Assembly: GCA_028023455.1 (NCBI GenBank)
Contig: JAQFVV010001053.1
Location: 1-64,000, forward strand
Source of the DNA: Epiperipatus broadwayi
Lineage: Eukaryota > Onychophora > Udeonychophora > Euonychophora > Peripatidae
DNA length: 64,000 bases
Reading direction: 5' to 3'
Positions 1-12,300 of this stretch are shown here, in pieces (positions within the stretch are counted from its first letter, which is position 1; every line of letters starts with the position of its first letter). Under the pieces are notes generated by a model. The model worked only from the letters and a program-made list of their open reading frames with translations. It was not told the DNA's origin and made no database searches. A program made the translations under genes and the position numbers.

Positions 1-156
1 TACTGCCTGTATACCTGAGTTATATTTTATTGAAATACGAGTGTACTCACCTCACGTGATTTTCATATAATAATGGTTATTAATAATTTGATCAACCAAA
101 TATCTTGATATTTGGACTCCTTTAAATATTTCTTTGAGTAACTTTATTAGGTTACA
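1..156 (+). repeat. 3' end of the 5' LTR
   Basis: The first 80 or so bases match 10263-10350 almost base for base. After a diverged stretch the similarity resumes up to 'gttaca' (151-156), which matches 10448-10453. The LTR ends in the canonical CA, and a primer-site-like sequence follows one base later. The 5' part of this LTR lies outside the window. Confidence 0.8.
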
Positions 157-157
157 A

Positions 158-175
158 TGGACACCCAACTGGGGC
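158..175 (+). promoter_or_regulatory. Putative tRNA primer binding site
   Basis: The sequence tggacacccaactggggc begins with TGG, the complement of a tRNA CCA end, one base after the LTR end. Location and form are those of a minus-strand primer site. I could not assign the tRNA. It resembles the lysine-type primer sites only in part. Confidence 0.6.
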
Positions 176-1464
176 CTGATATTTTGCCATATACCTGAAA
201 AAGAGAGTCTATAGAATGATAGGAGATGTGTGGTTAAAAATAGAGAAATTTTTTTAGTAAATTTTTTTTTAGTAAAATTTTTTTTGTCTTACAAAATTTT
301 CTTGGCCACACAGTCTTATTTTAGGTGATGATGTTTAATATGATTTAATTTTTCATTGATGATGATAAAATGGGTACAGCCAAAACAGCTTAGTTTTGTT
401 TTATCAATTTTGAAAATAGAGATGAATATCACAACTTAAGACAAAGGTGAAATAAATAATAGATTTTTTTTTTGTGGAACATTAAAATAATTTATTGCCA
501 GATAGGATAGGCATAGTAATAGTGATGAATTATGGTATAGTAGTCTCATGTGTGTTTGGGGAGTTCATTTTGTAAAAAGTCTATGATTTTAGAGGTTTGA
601 TTGGATGGTTGATCGTTGGAGTTTGGTTGGTTAGATTGCAGTTTTGATGATGAGTGGAGAGTTTTGTCATTGCCTTGAGAATGCTATGTATTTCGTGTAA
701 TTTATGAATGATCGAACCCATTACTGCTCCAACCCAATTTATATGTTATCTTTATTTTATCATAAAGCAGTTAACAGTAGTCCTGCCATGATATCAGCCT
801 ATAAGTCTCCAAGAGAGAGAGAGCAAGGTTTCGTTTTTGTAGTCAATAATAAGCAAGGCATTCCTTGATACTTGCCACATAAGACTCCAAGAGAGAGCAA
901 GGCATAGTTTATCTATTTTAGCCCTTAGACTTAATACATCTTTTCTTGCAACAGAGTTTGCTTCATTTAATCAAGGAGTTGTGGTGGTTAATAGTGATCG
1001 AATTAGGATGATCTTCTGAGTGCTAACGTGATGCATTGTGTGATTATAGTGCTGTGACTGAATTCTTTTATTTATCTCAAGATTGTGAACTGCTAGTCAT
1101 TCTGTGGACTGTCAATATCTGTCAGATTTCTGGGAGAATGGATGAATGTATAATTTGGGCTATTACAGACAGACATGCACTATATAGATTATTGTTGTGT
1201 AGTTCATTAAATAAGGATATTAAAATTTTTTTTGTTGTATTTGTAAATGCATAATAAGGTGAAAATCAAATCAGTCAGTTGGTCAGAATAGGTGTCAGAC
1301 AGGGAGAAGATGTGTGGATTTTTGATGGTCAGGGGAAGTACAGATGGGATATATATAGTTTTATAACATGAGTGAACTAAATTATAGTATGGAAGAGGTT
1401 ATGGAAGAGGAAAGGTGCCCCAATACCAGGAATCAGTGATCATTTTCGTACTGAAGAAGAGGAT
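176..1464 (+). other. Long untranslated leader of the gypsy element
   Basis: There are about 1.3 kb between the primer site and the gag frame, with no long reading frame. An imperfect internal repeat (a 'ctccaagagagag...gcaagg' motif near 806-830 and again near 888-902) is present. An ATG at 1368 opens a short frame (reading MSELNYSMEEV...) that stops at 1437. The gag frame itself is open from about 1381, so the true gag start is probably near here, with one lost or gained base. Confidence 0.5.
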
Positions 1465-2136
1465 GTGGAGGTTTTCTTAAAAACACAAGAGGAAAGAGAG
1501 GAAGTAGAGGAAGATGCCTTTAATGTTAGTAGCAATAATATGGCCTCAAGTGTGGAGGTAGATGAGGAGCCAGAAGTGGGCCAGGCTCAGATAGCAAAGA
1601 TGGCACCATCAGACATGTACATGGTAATGCAAATGCTCAGAAGTATGAGAGAAGATAGTAAGCAAGGGATGGAAAATCTAGAACAAAAGATAGAGAAAAA
1701 TAATAAAAGTATGGTAAATCTAGAACAAAAGATGGAGAAAAATATAGAAAGTCTAAGAAAAGATAGTAAGCAAAATATAGAAAGACTAAGAAAAGATAGT
1801 AAGCAAAATATAGAAAGTCTAAGAGAAGATAGTAAGCAAAGGATGGAAAATCTAGAACAAAAGATAGAGAAAAATAATAAAAGTATAGAGAGTCTAAGAG
1901 AAGATAGTAAGCAAAGTATAGAGAGTCTAAGAGAAGATAGTAAGCAAAGTATAGAGAGTCTAAGAAAAGATAGTAAGCAAAGGATGGAAAATCTAGAACA
2001 AAAGATAGGTCAATCTATGGAGAAAAGTATAGAAGGTTTAAGGGTAAATCTAGAGAACTCTATTGACAATAACAACCAAATGATCATCGCTTTGGAAACT
2101 AGGATAGAAAGGTCCAATATAGAGTGTAAAAAATAG
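1465..2136 (+). pseudogene. gag: gag N-terminal coiled-coil part (gypsy element)
   Basis: An acidic head (about residues 1-50) is followed by a long charged helix made of repeated 11-residue units of the form SIESLREDSKQ, with an alternate block RMENLEQKIEKNN. Hendecad repeats are typical of long straight coiled coils, here presumably driving Gag assembly. The reading frame has no ATG at its left edge (it starts on GTG) and runs open from about 1381. It ends at a TAG after an A6 run (2128-2133), and the next gag frame continues at +1. This is either a one-base indel or a shift site. Neighbouring DNA units are nearly identical, showing recent unit duplication. Confidence 0.75.
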
Positions 2137-2140
2137 GTTT

Positions 2141-3580
2141 GTGTCATTAGAGGAGAGGATAGAAGGAATGTGTAGGTCTATGGAAGTCACCAAACAGGAG
2201 GGCTGTCAGGGACTACAGTCATTAAAGGCTCAAGTGGAGCAGTCTATCGAAGAAAATAAGAGAGAAATTGAGTTAGTTAGGAATGAGGTCCATGGTTTGG
2301 TCTCCCAATCCATATCAGAATGCATAGAAAAGAATGCCAAAATAACTTCTGCAGGAATTCATATTAGATTAGAGGAGGTGGTAGCCAAAGTGGACTCATA
2401 TAAGGAAGCCACTTTGGGCTGTGTAGATCAAACCCTCACTATGAAAAATAAGTTTAGTGGCTTAGAAAAGGAAATACGAGAAGTTAAGGGAAGCATGGCC
2501 AATGAGTGTGTACAAATTGACCAAAATCTTAGGAAAGAATTGGGGAAACAAATGGATAGCTTTAGGGAGGAGATAGTAAAAAGGGACAAGTCAAGTTCTT
2601 TAGAAGAGGGATCCAGAATGAATCAACATGAATTGGGTGTTATGTTGGAAAAGGTTGAGGAGAACCAGAAGGCCTATGTTGTGGAATACATCAACCCCAA
2701 GATGGATGAACTCTACCAGAAAATAGGGGAATTAAAAGATCGTATTAATGTAAAGCTGCAGTATCGGTCGAACCTAAATTCAGGCCAGAGCGATGGTAGC
2801 ACCAGTCCAGATGACTGTAGGGATGGCTCAGAACAGAGTCAGTCAGAGAAAAGGATGTCTACTTTAGGTAAAAATCCACAAGTTGAAAAATTAGTAGATA
2901 GGGCTGACCATCAAGATGAATATAGAGTAGGACGGTCAATGACCTCAAATTTAATTAAAATTAAGGCCTTTAGTGGGGAGAGCAGGGAGAACCCCTTAGA
3001 GTATCTGTATACATTGGAAGAACTCTTTTCTGTGTGTAGGTTAAATGAACGGGAAAAGTTGGCCATTGCCTGTAACCATCTTTATGCCTATGCTAAGGAA
3101 TGGTGGTGGTCCCTATTTGATAAGCCCACTACCTTTGGGGATTTTCATTGTGTTATCTTAGCCTGTTTTTGGAGTGAAGATAGGCAGGACCAGGTGCGCT
3201 ACCAAATTACACAGGAAAAGTATGGGGGTACCAAGGGTAGCTATACACAATTTTTCAGAGGGCAGGCAGTTAAGTTGAAAAGTCTGACTGCATTTCCCCT
3301 CTCAGAGCACCAAATCCTGAGAATACTCCGACACAATCTTCCCCGAAGCATTGAACAAATGCTAATTGCTGCTGATTGCCACAGTATAGAGGAAGCATCA
3401 GAAATCCTGGATGCTCTAGAAATTTCAGAGCTAGATTCAGAGACTAGGCCCAAGAGCACCAAGGACAGGTATAATTATAATGTCTCTAGTCTGAATCTTG
3501 GTGATCAAACAAATGATCAAAATTTAGGTAGATATGGGTATAGAAACAATTATAGGGCTAGGCCTCCTAATCAATCCTAG
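2141..3580 (+). pseudogene. gag: gag continuation with capsid (retrotrans_gag) domain
   Basis: This continues the coiled coil in the +1 frame (residues 1-200, beginning on GTG, so this is not a true start). About residues 270-440 carry a retrotrans_gag-type capsid region. It has an FSGES entry, a LEYLYTLEELF helix, an AKEWWWSLF tryptophan cluster, then SYTQFFRGQAVKL and LRHNLPRSIEQML. These are standard landmarks of Ty3/gypsy Gag. I see no CCHC zinc knuckle after the capsid, either here or in 3580-3850. The protein would form the particle shell and bind RNA in the cytoplasm. Confidence 0.8.
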
Positions 3581-3849
3581 GGAAATTTTAGGGATAACGT
3601 TGGGAAGAAAGTAATTCCTAGAGACAAGCAACCCTCTACAAGTGGAATCACCACAGTGCTAAAAAGACCAGGGGGAAAAGCCCAAAGTAAGACTCCATCG
3701 CTAAACTAGAACTGTCCTGGTATAATAGTTCCTCAGTGCTGGGGCCATATGCTAACAGTAAGAGGGACAATGAGATGTGGTTATTAAATACCCTTGATCT
3801 GGATGTGGATTACCTAGAGCCATTTGAACTAGGTGAACCACCTATCCAC

Positions 3850-4415
3850 TCTAACTTGTCCTGTTCTTAAATTATTGATGGAGGGGATTAGTATAAATGG
3901 CTTAATTGACTCTGGTAGTCAAGCCTCCATCATCTCAAAAAAAAGCGTATCAAAAGATGCTTCGTGTAAATAGTTGTATACCCTCCTTGCCCATTAAACA
4001 GATACAAGTGACTCTGGCTAATGGGAAGAGAACCAGGCTGTCCAACAAGCAGGTTTGGATTAATTTTAGGCTTAACCAGTCTGAGTTTGATCATGTCTTC
4101 TTGATTATGCCTGAATTGGTTCATGATGTCATTATAGGTTCAGACTTCATGATCAGAAATAAATGTAAATTAGATTATGAGAATGAGCTATTTTTATGTC
4201 GACAAGAACAGTTGCCTTTTGAATGGGAGTTACCGAAACTCTCTGGACAATTGCTATGTATTCGAAGCACATTAATTGATGTTGGTATTAAAACTAAAAT
4301 TAATCATGTTTTTCTTGCCAATATGACTATAGGAGAAAATTTATACCGACTGATGTGCAATTATAACAGCCTGTTTTCCACTGTTCCAGGCATCATCAGT
4401 GGATATACTCATTGA
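3850..4415 (+). pseudogene. pro: Retropepsin (aspartic protease), frame-broken
   Basis: The catalytic loop reads LIDSGSQASIIS with D-S-G at 3908-3916. An A8 run (3937-3944) then shifts the frame. The remainder (from about 3945) carries the conserved second motif VIIGSDFM near 4125-4150. The family cuts the Gag-Pol polyprotein as a dimer. An in-frame TGA at 4413-4415 separates this domain from RT, which continues in the same frame. The stop probably arose by mutation. Confidence 0.8.
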
Positions 4416-5912
4416 ATTAAGTTAAAGGATAATGAACCTTTTCAACAGAGAATGTATCCAGTTCCTTATCAATATCAGGCCGAGGTACAAAAACAGATAG
4501 ACCAAATGTTGGAATGGAAAATTATTCAGAAGTGTTCCTCTGCTTATGTCAATCCTTTGGTAATTATCAGAAAGAAAAATGGTACAGTAAGAGTATGTCT
4601 GGATGCTCGGATGCTGAACCAGATAACCATTCCTGAACGCGATATTCCTCCACCTGTACATGAGCTGCTAATTAAATTCAAACAAAAGTCAATTTTCTCA
4701 TCTTTTGATCTGACAGCCAGTTATTGGCAGATACCACTACACCATGAAGACCAAAAATATACAGATTTTCGCTTTCAAGGTCAAACTTATATTTTTACAA
4801 GAATGCCCTTTGGTCTCATTAACAGTGGTGCTGGTTTGATCAGATGTTTGGATATGATCTTTTCAAAACAATTGAAAGAAAAGATCATCATGTATGTGGA
4901 TGACATAGTTATTGCTTCCAGCAGTCTTACAGAGCATCTAGAACACTTACAGATATTCTTTGAAGAGTGTTTAGCCCATAATGTCAAGATAAACCTGGAG
5001 AAATGTACTATAGCTGCAAAAGAAATTACTTTTCTGGGACATGTAATCAGCAAACAGGGTATCAAACCCCATCCCGAAAAGATTGCTGCTATTCAGGACT
5101 TCTCAATGCCAAAAACCAAAAAGCAACTGCGGTCCTTCCTCGGTTTATGTAACTATTATCATATGTTTTATAGGGACTTTGCCGAGGATACCCAGTATTT
5201 GTCTGTGTTATTAAAGAAATCAGAAAGGTGGAGGTGGACCACTGAGCATACCAGAGAGTTCAATACCATAAAACAAACCTTTTTGAACCACATTATTTTA
5301 TCTTACCCTGATTTTGGTAAAAAGTTTTTTGTACAGACAGACAGTAGCCACTATGGTCTGGGAGTAGTTTTATATCAGCTTGATGAAGATCAAAGACCTC
5401 AGGTCTTATACTTTTTAAGTAGACATTTGTGAGGGGCAGAGCTGAACTACTCCATAACAGAGAAAGAGTCCCTAGCAGTAGTATGGGCCTTTCAAAAGCT
5501 ACGCCAGTTTTTGCTTGGCTCTGAGGTCATTGTTTTGTCAGACCATAGGAGCTTAGAATTTCTAAGTAAAAGCTATTTAAATAATGAAAGATTAATTAGG
5601 TGGAGTCTATACCTACAACTGTTTAATTACAGCATCGTCTATGTTGAGGGTATTAAGAATATCCCTGCGGATGTTCTTAGTCGTCACCCTGTCTGTCTTG
5701 TGCCCCAACATCCCGGTACAGAGAATATCTTGATTAATAATATTAATGTTGAATTAGAGAGAGATATCTTAAAAGATTACCATAATTTGGCTGGGATTCA
5801 AAAACAAGACCTAAAATTGGGCAGAATCATCACCATCCTGAATCATCCCCTAAACCACCACAGCTCCAAGAAATCACTCAAGAAAGTTTTTACCCCCAAA
5901 AATTCAACCTAG
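4416..5912 (+). pseudogene. pol: Reverse transcriptase and RNase H (gypsy pol)
   Basis: RT motifs are in order from the ATG at 4452: LVIIRKKNGTVRVCLDAR (residues 36-53), SSFDLTASYWQIPL with the first catalytic Asp at residue 86, FTRMPFGLINSGA, then YVDD at residues 148-151. After these come FLGHVIS and the LRSFLGLCNYY connection. RNase H follows, with FVQTDSSHYGLG near 5330, then YSITEKESLAVVWA and the terminal ADVLSRHP. A single TGA at 5430-5432 interrupts RNase H, and both sides are in the same frame. The frame ends at a TAG at 5910-5912, before the integrase frame. Confidence 0.92.
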
Positions 5913-5920
5913 ATCTTCTC

Positions 5921-6991
5921 ATGTATAAGGTTAAGGTTAATCATGGTAACCCTTGGAGGATCGCGATTCCTAAAATCCTCATTAATAAATTAGTAAAATA
6001 TGCTCATTGCAAATATGGCCATTATGGCACTCCAAAGATTTATTATGTGTTAAAGAATTATTTCTATTGGAATCAGATGTATAGAAGTGTCAGCAATGTC
6101 ATTAAACAATGTACAGTTTGTGCCAAGACTAAGTATCATGCTAGGTCATTTGTTGGTATTTTACAACCCATAATCCCGGATCGGCCTAACCAATTGTTGG
6201 CACTTGATTTTTATGGACCACTCCTGGCCTATAACCGACAAAAGTTCATTTTAGTGGCATATGATGTCTTTTCTAAATATGTATCTGCATTTGCCGTGCC
6301 ATGAACTGATGCTAAGGGTGTTATCAGGTGCCTCACCAAACACCAGTTGCAAGCCGGGGATAAACCTGATGTGATTTTGACAGATCATGCCACTGCCTTT
6401 GTATCGAAGACCTGGAAGAAATGGGTTCAAACTCAGAACATCAAACATGTTATGAGCTCTATACGAAATCCGCAGTCTAACCCCTGCGAGTGCAATATGC
6501 ATGAGCTTAGCAGACTTTATAGAGTCTACATTCCAGATGATCATAGACAGTGGGTGAATAAACTTCCTGAATTGGTAAATTTCATTAATATCACTTGTAA
6601 TGAATCAACAGGATTCCCCCCTGTTAGGTTGCATTACGGAAAACAGGAACCTTTGCTTATTAAAATCCCTTTGCCTATTACCCTTGAGGAAATAAATAAT
6701 GATGATGACCTTAATAAGGCTCGAGTCCAACTTAAACTCATGGGTCAAAAAAGGGTGAAGCAATCCAGAACTAAACCACATCCATTTAAGATCAATGATC
6801 TTGTGCTGGTACGCACCCGTCATGTTAGCAACCCCCAAAGAAACAAATTTAAAAAGTTTCTGCATTTGTATGAAGGACCATTCAAAATCACTAAAAAGAT
6901 AGGAGAGAATGCCTTTATGCTTGCTGCTCTTGATGGGAATAAGGGGACCTATAATGCTAGGAGTTTGATCCCTTATACTTCAGCAGAATAG
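5921..6991 (+). pseudogene. int: Integrase (gypsy pol), one internal stop
   Basis: The zinc-binding N-domain has H29, H34, C64 and C67 (HCKYGH and CTVCAK). The catalytic core has LLALDFYGP (D96), VILTDHATAF (second Asp, about 6383) and NPCEC (Glu, about 6488), so all three D,D-35-E positions are kept. A TGA at 6302-6304 breaks the frame between the first and second Asp. The C-terminus shows LYEGPFKI and KGTYNARSLIPY, the GPY/F module, with no chromodomain. A polypurine tract and the 3' LTR follow. Confidence 0.9.
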
Positions 6992-7165
6992 CCTGGCAAA
7001 GATCTCCAAATAAATTACTTTTAGGTTTTCTAATGAAAAATATATTTACCAGTAGTTAATTTTTTTTTATATATATTATAAGTGTTTATTATTATTAGTG
7101 TATTTATTAGTTAGGATTTTTTTTTTTAAAATATAGTTAAAACAAAAGTGCTGATGATTTTATCC

Positions 7166-7179
7166 GAAGGGGGAGAAAG
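7166..7179 (+). promoter_or_regulatory. Polypurine tract
   Basis: The run gaagggggagaaag lies one base before the LTR start TGTGCC. This is the plus-strand primer expected at this place in an LTR retrotransposon. Confidence 0.8.
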
Positions 7180-7180
7180 T

Positions 7181-10100
7181 TGTGCCATTACAATTTAGTC
7201 ACTAGATAAATTTATAGTAATGTGCATGTAGAAAAGGTAAACCAAAAATCATCATCACAATTTTATATAACCATAAAAGAAGCTGTAGGGTATCCAAGTT
7301 CAAACCCTTCCAGATCAAAATTTCAAAAGCTTTAAACAGAAAGAGAGTGGGACAACAATTATATGCTTTATTTGTTTGTGTGTTGATAGAAAGGTAATAC
7401 ACACATTTAAACTATTTAATATTTAAATTTCCTGTTAAAAAGCAAAGTTATAATGCATACATATAGGCAATGTATGTGTAAATTATTTAATTGTTTTATA
7501 TTTCAAATATTAAATATTTTAACTTTCTTTAAAACTAACCTATGCTTGATCACTTCTAATATTTTATTCTATGCTTTTATTTTGTTTTTCTTTAATTATA
7601 ATTGGGATTTAAAAGTTACAGACTTAATTAAATAATTGGGTTATAATTACTAAGCTAGCAATCATATTATTTAAGGTTAGTTTATGAATGATTTGAAAGA
7701 ATGAAGGATGTGTGTACATTACATACAAAAATTTACATTTCCTAAATATTGAAAGAAAAGGAAGTATTAAATCTGTCAAATTATTTTTTTTGTACAATTT
7801 TTTGTTAAAAGAGGAAATCTGTTTAATCAGATATCGATCTTTGTAGCAATTTTTTTTGTAAATAATTGTTTTTCACTTTGGAAGCTTATAATGAGAACTC
7901 TAAAAATTAAATTGTCTTATCTCAAGATCTAAAGAAGGAAGCTCAAAGATTTGAAGTGTTACCTGGATGTTAAAAAGAAGAAAAAAAAAGAAAAAAAAGG
8001 AAATAAGGATTGAGTCTATTTTTTTTTAAAACAAAAGTGTCTGCAAAAAGGATTAAACTTTTCAGTTGAAAAATAATATAGTTGAAAATAAATTAGAGAT
8101 CTAATTAAAACAAATTTGTCCAAAAATAGCAAGTGATGCTATCTCTGATTGGTGAAGTTAGTTAAAAATTGGATATAAAAAGCTGTCTTGAATTATTATT
8201 AGGATTGTTGTTTATGATTCAGATTATTAAACTATCCAATTGAATGCTGAAAATATAAGAAATGTCTGGCTAGAAAAATTATGTATATGTCCCATCGGTT
8301 CCAGCCCATCTGGGGAAGCTGCACATCACATAAGAAAGAAAAGATGTGTCTAAAATAATATTCTACACCTTTCAACTGACCAGAGAAATAAGATGTTTTT
8401 AATAGAAGGAAGAAAGCATTAACCTGCATTCAAAGAAGATGAATTAATCTACTGATAAATATTAATCATCAAGTCCAATTAATTGTTACCACAACTGATT
8501 TTAAACTCAAGAAAATTTACAAATGGGAAAACAACTGCTGTATTTCATCCACATGCTTGACAGGAAGAGAAGAAAATTTAATATAATGATTTCCAAATTG
8601 TCCACTAAAGCAAATAACCTCAATAGAGTCATCATCATCAAATAGTTATACACCTCAAGAAAGAGATTGTTCCCACATAAAACAGAAATAGTAGCTGCCG
8701 AAATATAGACATTATACAAGACAAGTTTGAACCCTTGGGAATTCGCCACAAACAAAAGATCGGTAATATGACTTTTTATATCTATTTTCTTTATGATATC
8801 AGTCTTAAGAAACATTTTAGCGATAAAGTGGTATATTTTATTTAAAGAACTTTTAAAGACTATTCAGATCGATTAAAACACGAATGTCTTACTAACAATA
8901 ACTTTGAGCTTCATAAATGACCTTGAATGTATGAAAATTATTTGTTTATTAATTTTACAATATTAATGTGTAAAACAATTTTTTTTATGGTGTTATGATT
9001 TTAGTTTTAACTGATATATTATTATTATTTTGGTTTTTAATAATATTTTGTTATTATGGGATAAAACACGCACATACATAATAATATTTTTATATGTGTA
9101 TAATTGGGAGTGAATGTGAAATAATGAGTAGTATTAGAATATTAGATTATTTTGTTTCAAGTTAAGTATAGATTTCAGCGCTTGGAAGGGAGGGGGAGAA
9201 AATAATTTAAAACTCTTTTCTAAAACTTGCTCTTTCAATTTTACTAACATTTTTTTTTACATTCTATTTACATGTTGGATTTTTAAAGTATGTGTGCTAA
9301 TGAGCAGATAATATTTTTTTTTTGTTAAATACTTTTCTCATGGAGTGAAAATCATGGTCAATGTGACATCCAACTTAATACAAAATACATTTGAAGGGAA
9401 AGGGGGAAGAACTTAAAATTAATCTGAGGATTGTTATATAACCAATTATTATTATTATTATTCATGTCAATTTTCATATTTATCTAGAAATTTTTATGTA
9501 TACGTTAGAAATGTAGTAATAAATATTAGTTTGTTTTATTAAACGAGGCGTATATATTTCATTAAGTGTAGTCTTTGTTAAGTGTGATTATTCATCATCA
9601 TCAATGGTTGAATATTAGTTATTTAAGATATAAGTAAATATGCTAAAATTAAGCAATAATTATGAATTTCTTTATAAAATTTAGTTTTATGTTTAGGCTT
9701 AGTCCTAGAGCTGTAGTTGAAACCCTTGTCATTATTGCTATTATTATCATCATCATCATCATCGTCATCAACCTTTTAATTAATGAGCTGTTTAACTGTT
9801 TAAAGGCCATAAATAAATATTGATTTTATAATATTTAGTGATTTCTTAGTATTATTATCACCACATCCCATCATCTATTTCATGCAAGGATGAGTGAATT
9901 GCCATCCTAAATTAGTTATATATAATCTGAGCTAGTAAACTTATAAAATATTGAAACACATTTGTTATGTTAAGATCTGAGAAATGATTTATGTCTAGTA
10001 TACTCTACTTTGGTTTAAAGATGTTTTACTTTTACCTAAATATTAGTGCGTATAGTGATATGGCTCAAAAAGCAAAATCTCTCATTTTTTATTAGAAATA

Positions 10101-10453
10101 AAGTACCAAAAAGGGATTCAAACCCGGTACATGTAAAAAGTTATTAGATATAACCGTGTCTAGATTCAGATAATCTAGTGGCGCCCTGCTAGACCATATT
10201 CACTTAGTATTTGTTTAAACATGCACTTAACATCAAACCAAGAAATGAAAGTGGATAAAATCTACTGCCTGTATACCTGAGTTATATTTTATTGAATTAC
10301 GAGTGTTCTCACTTCACATGATTTCCATATACCTGAGTCAAAATACAATGGTTATTAACAATTTGCTTATAATATTTAGCGACCCTTTACTTATGATCAT
10401 TCTATGGACTACTCAGGTATGGTAATATCTTTTTGATTCTTTATTATGTTACA
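7181..10453 (+). repeat. 3' LTR, about 3.27 kb
   Basis: It starts TGTGCC directly after the polypurine tract and ends GTTACA, which matches the end of the 5' LTR at 151-156. It holds no convincing reading frame. It contains a (TCA)n patch near 9745-9770, and near its end a tRNA-like repeat (10085-10205) that recurs elsewhere in the window. The length is large for this superfamily, so part of it could be inserted DNA. The right end abuts a short (TA)n tract. Confidence 0.6.
10085..10205 (-). repeat. tRNA-like SINE fragment, copy 1
   Basis: On the minus strand this carries ccgggtttgaatccc, close to the pol III B box, with gggcgccactagatta upstream. The same order (ggtgccactagatt... then tgggtgcaaaccca... 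then ggtac) recurs on the minus strand at 58140-58262. It is dispersed and tRNA-like, and may be a SINE that inserted into the LTR. Confidence 0.4.
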
Positions 10454-10490
10454 ATATATATATATATATATTGTAATATACATATATAAA

Positions 10491-10548
10491 GATAATACTT
10501 GATGGTGATATATATATATATATATATATATCACCATCAAGTATTATC
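10491..10548. repeat. Short hairpin with (TA)n loop
   Basis: The arm gataatacttgatggtga (10491-10508) is repeated in reverse complement at 10531-10548, around a TA tract. It abuts the decayed non-LTR element to the right and the (TA)n tail of the LTR to the left. Confidence 0.7.
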
Positions 10549-10550
10549 AA

Positions 10551-12300
10551 TACACTGCAGAATGAAGGTCTCTTCAAGCACAATCCATCTCCGATTTTTA
10601 GCCTCTCTTCTCCAAATCATTCCTGCACACTTTCATGTTTCATCCATCCATCTCACATGTTGTCTCCTTCTAGTTTTTTACAATCTCTTAGAATCCAGTT
10701 TAAGATTTCAAGTGTACATCTATTATCATCTTTCCTAGCAATATGTCCAACCCAACTTGATTTCAGTCTTTTAATTTTTTCAATAATGTAATTAACCCCC
10801 GTTTGTTTTCTTCCCCATTTATTGCATTTTCAATATTTTTTGCTACTCATAACATGCATCTGTCCATACGTTTTGAGTTATCTGAAGTCAGTATAATACT
10901 CTTTCCTTAAGTGTACAAGTCTTAGATCCCTAAGTAATAACTCTTAAAACAAATTTATTAAAACATTCCTTTTCAAAACCATACACATATTTTAATATTG
11001 AGTTATTTTTTAAAAAAAGCACTCCAACCAAGTGTAATTCCATAATTAATTTTATCCATTTACGTTTTCAACTGTATTAATCATCAGACTAAGTTAATTG
11101 TAGTTGTTATTTTCTTCTAACTCATCATAATCACTCTTTATTTTCTTTTTAACATTAATCTGTATTTCTACTATTTTACTTTCATCTGATAACTTTTGCA
11201 ACATTTCATGAAGCTCTGAAGTATTATTTGCAAAGAAACAACTGTATTATTTTCAAAATCTAAACGACTTAAATGATCTCCATTTATTTTTATTTCTTTA
11301 GCTTCCCATTTTAATCTACAAAATACTTCTTGCAGAATTGCTGTAAAACTTTTTAGAAACATGGAGAACCCTGTATTACATCCTTCTCAATGTTAATTTT
11401 TTTAGTATCATTATGAAATCTAATTCTTGTTGTTGCATATTTGTAAATATTATTCAGAATATGACAATATCCAGGTTTATAACTTGATATTCCAATGGTT
11501 TAGTCAATGAAGACATGCTTATAAAATCAAATGCCTTTTCATAATCTATAATTCCAAAGCATGTAGGCAAATCATATTTATTGGCCATCTCTATAACTTC
11601 TCTTAATATTGGATATTATATATTGTACTAAAACCAAATTTAAATCCAGCTTGTTCTTTTGGTTTGATGAAATTCAATGTTCTCTGTAGATGAGTGAATA
11701 TTATTTAGGTAAAAAAAATGTATAAAACCAAGAAAAGACTGAGAGGTCTTTAATTTTTAATATCTCCTTTATAAAAAAATTTAAATATAAATATTAAGAC
11801 TTCATTCTTCCAATCATCTGATATATCTTTATCATTTAGACATTTGGTATATAAACTTTATTTTTTCATTTGTTTACCAATTCTAGCATTAAACCATCTC
11901 ATAACAATTTTAAAATGTTTAGTATTATCAAAAGCCTTTTGTACATCCATATAAAAATCTTGTACTAATTCATCGCTATGAAGACTTGTTGAGCCATAAA
12001 AGTGAATTATCTAAATTTGGTATCTGCCATTAAATTGAATAACTAATCTTCACACTCTGTCCAATACATCAATAATCTCTACAATGTTGTTTATTCATTA
12101 TTCATTTATCATAAATACTATTATAATTACACTTCCAATATTTGTATTTTTGTAGTAGAGTACATGTCCACTTTTTAAATCCAATTGTCTTTTCACATTT
12201 CTTCTGATCTCACAAAGTCCAATAATGTCCCATTTAATATGAGATAGTTCTTCAAATTCTTGTAATCATCCTTCACTTAAAATTAATCTGCAGTTGTAAG
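10551..12300 (-). pseudogene. Decayed RTE/Ingi-like non-LTR retrotransposon
   Basis: Read on the minus strand, broken frames show familiar pieces in RT order. LNDKDISDDWKNEVLIF lies near 11800-11860 and EQAGFKFGFSTIYNIQY near 11630-11680. IDYEKAFDF, with the motif A aspartate, is near 11530-11560, and SELHEMLQKLSDES near 11185-11215. At the low-coordinate end is SWVGHIARKDDNRCTLE (10710-10770), a tail found in RTE, Ingi and related elements. The YADD box is worn down to something like FANN. A second KAFDN piece near 11930 suggests rearrangement or two overlapping copies. No frame longer than about 60 codons survives. Confidence 0.65.

Larger units (their letters stand above)
1..10453 (+). mobile_element. 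Ty3/gypsy LTR retrotransposon, 5' LTR cut by window edge
   Basis: The order is LTR end, primer site, gag, protease, RT/RNase H, integrase, polypurine tract, 3' LTR, which is the Ty3/gypsy order (integrase after RNase H). Bases 1-156 resemble 10263-10453, so both LTR ends are present and the element starts left of the window. The coding part is broken by in-frame stops at 4413 (TGA), 5430 (TGA) and 6302 (TGA). It also has frame changes near 2130, in an A8 run at 3937-3944, and after the TAG at 5910. It is therefore a dead copy, but one that still reads along almost its full length. Confidence 0.9.
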
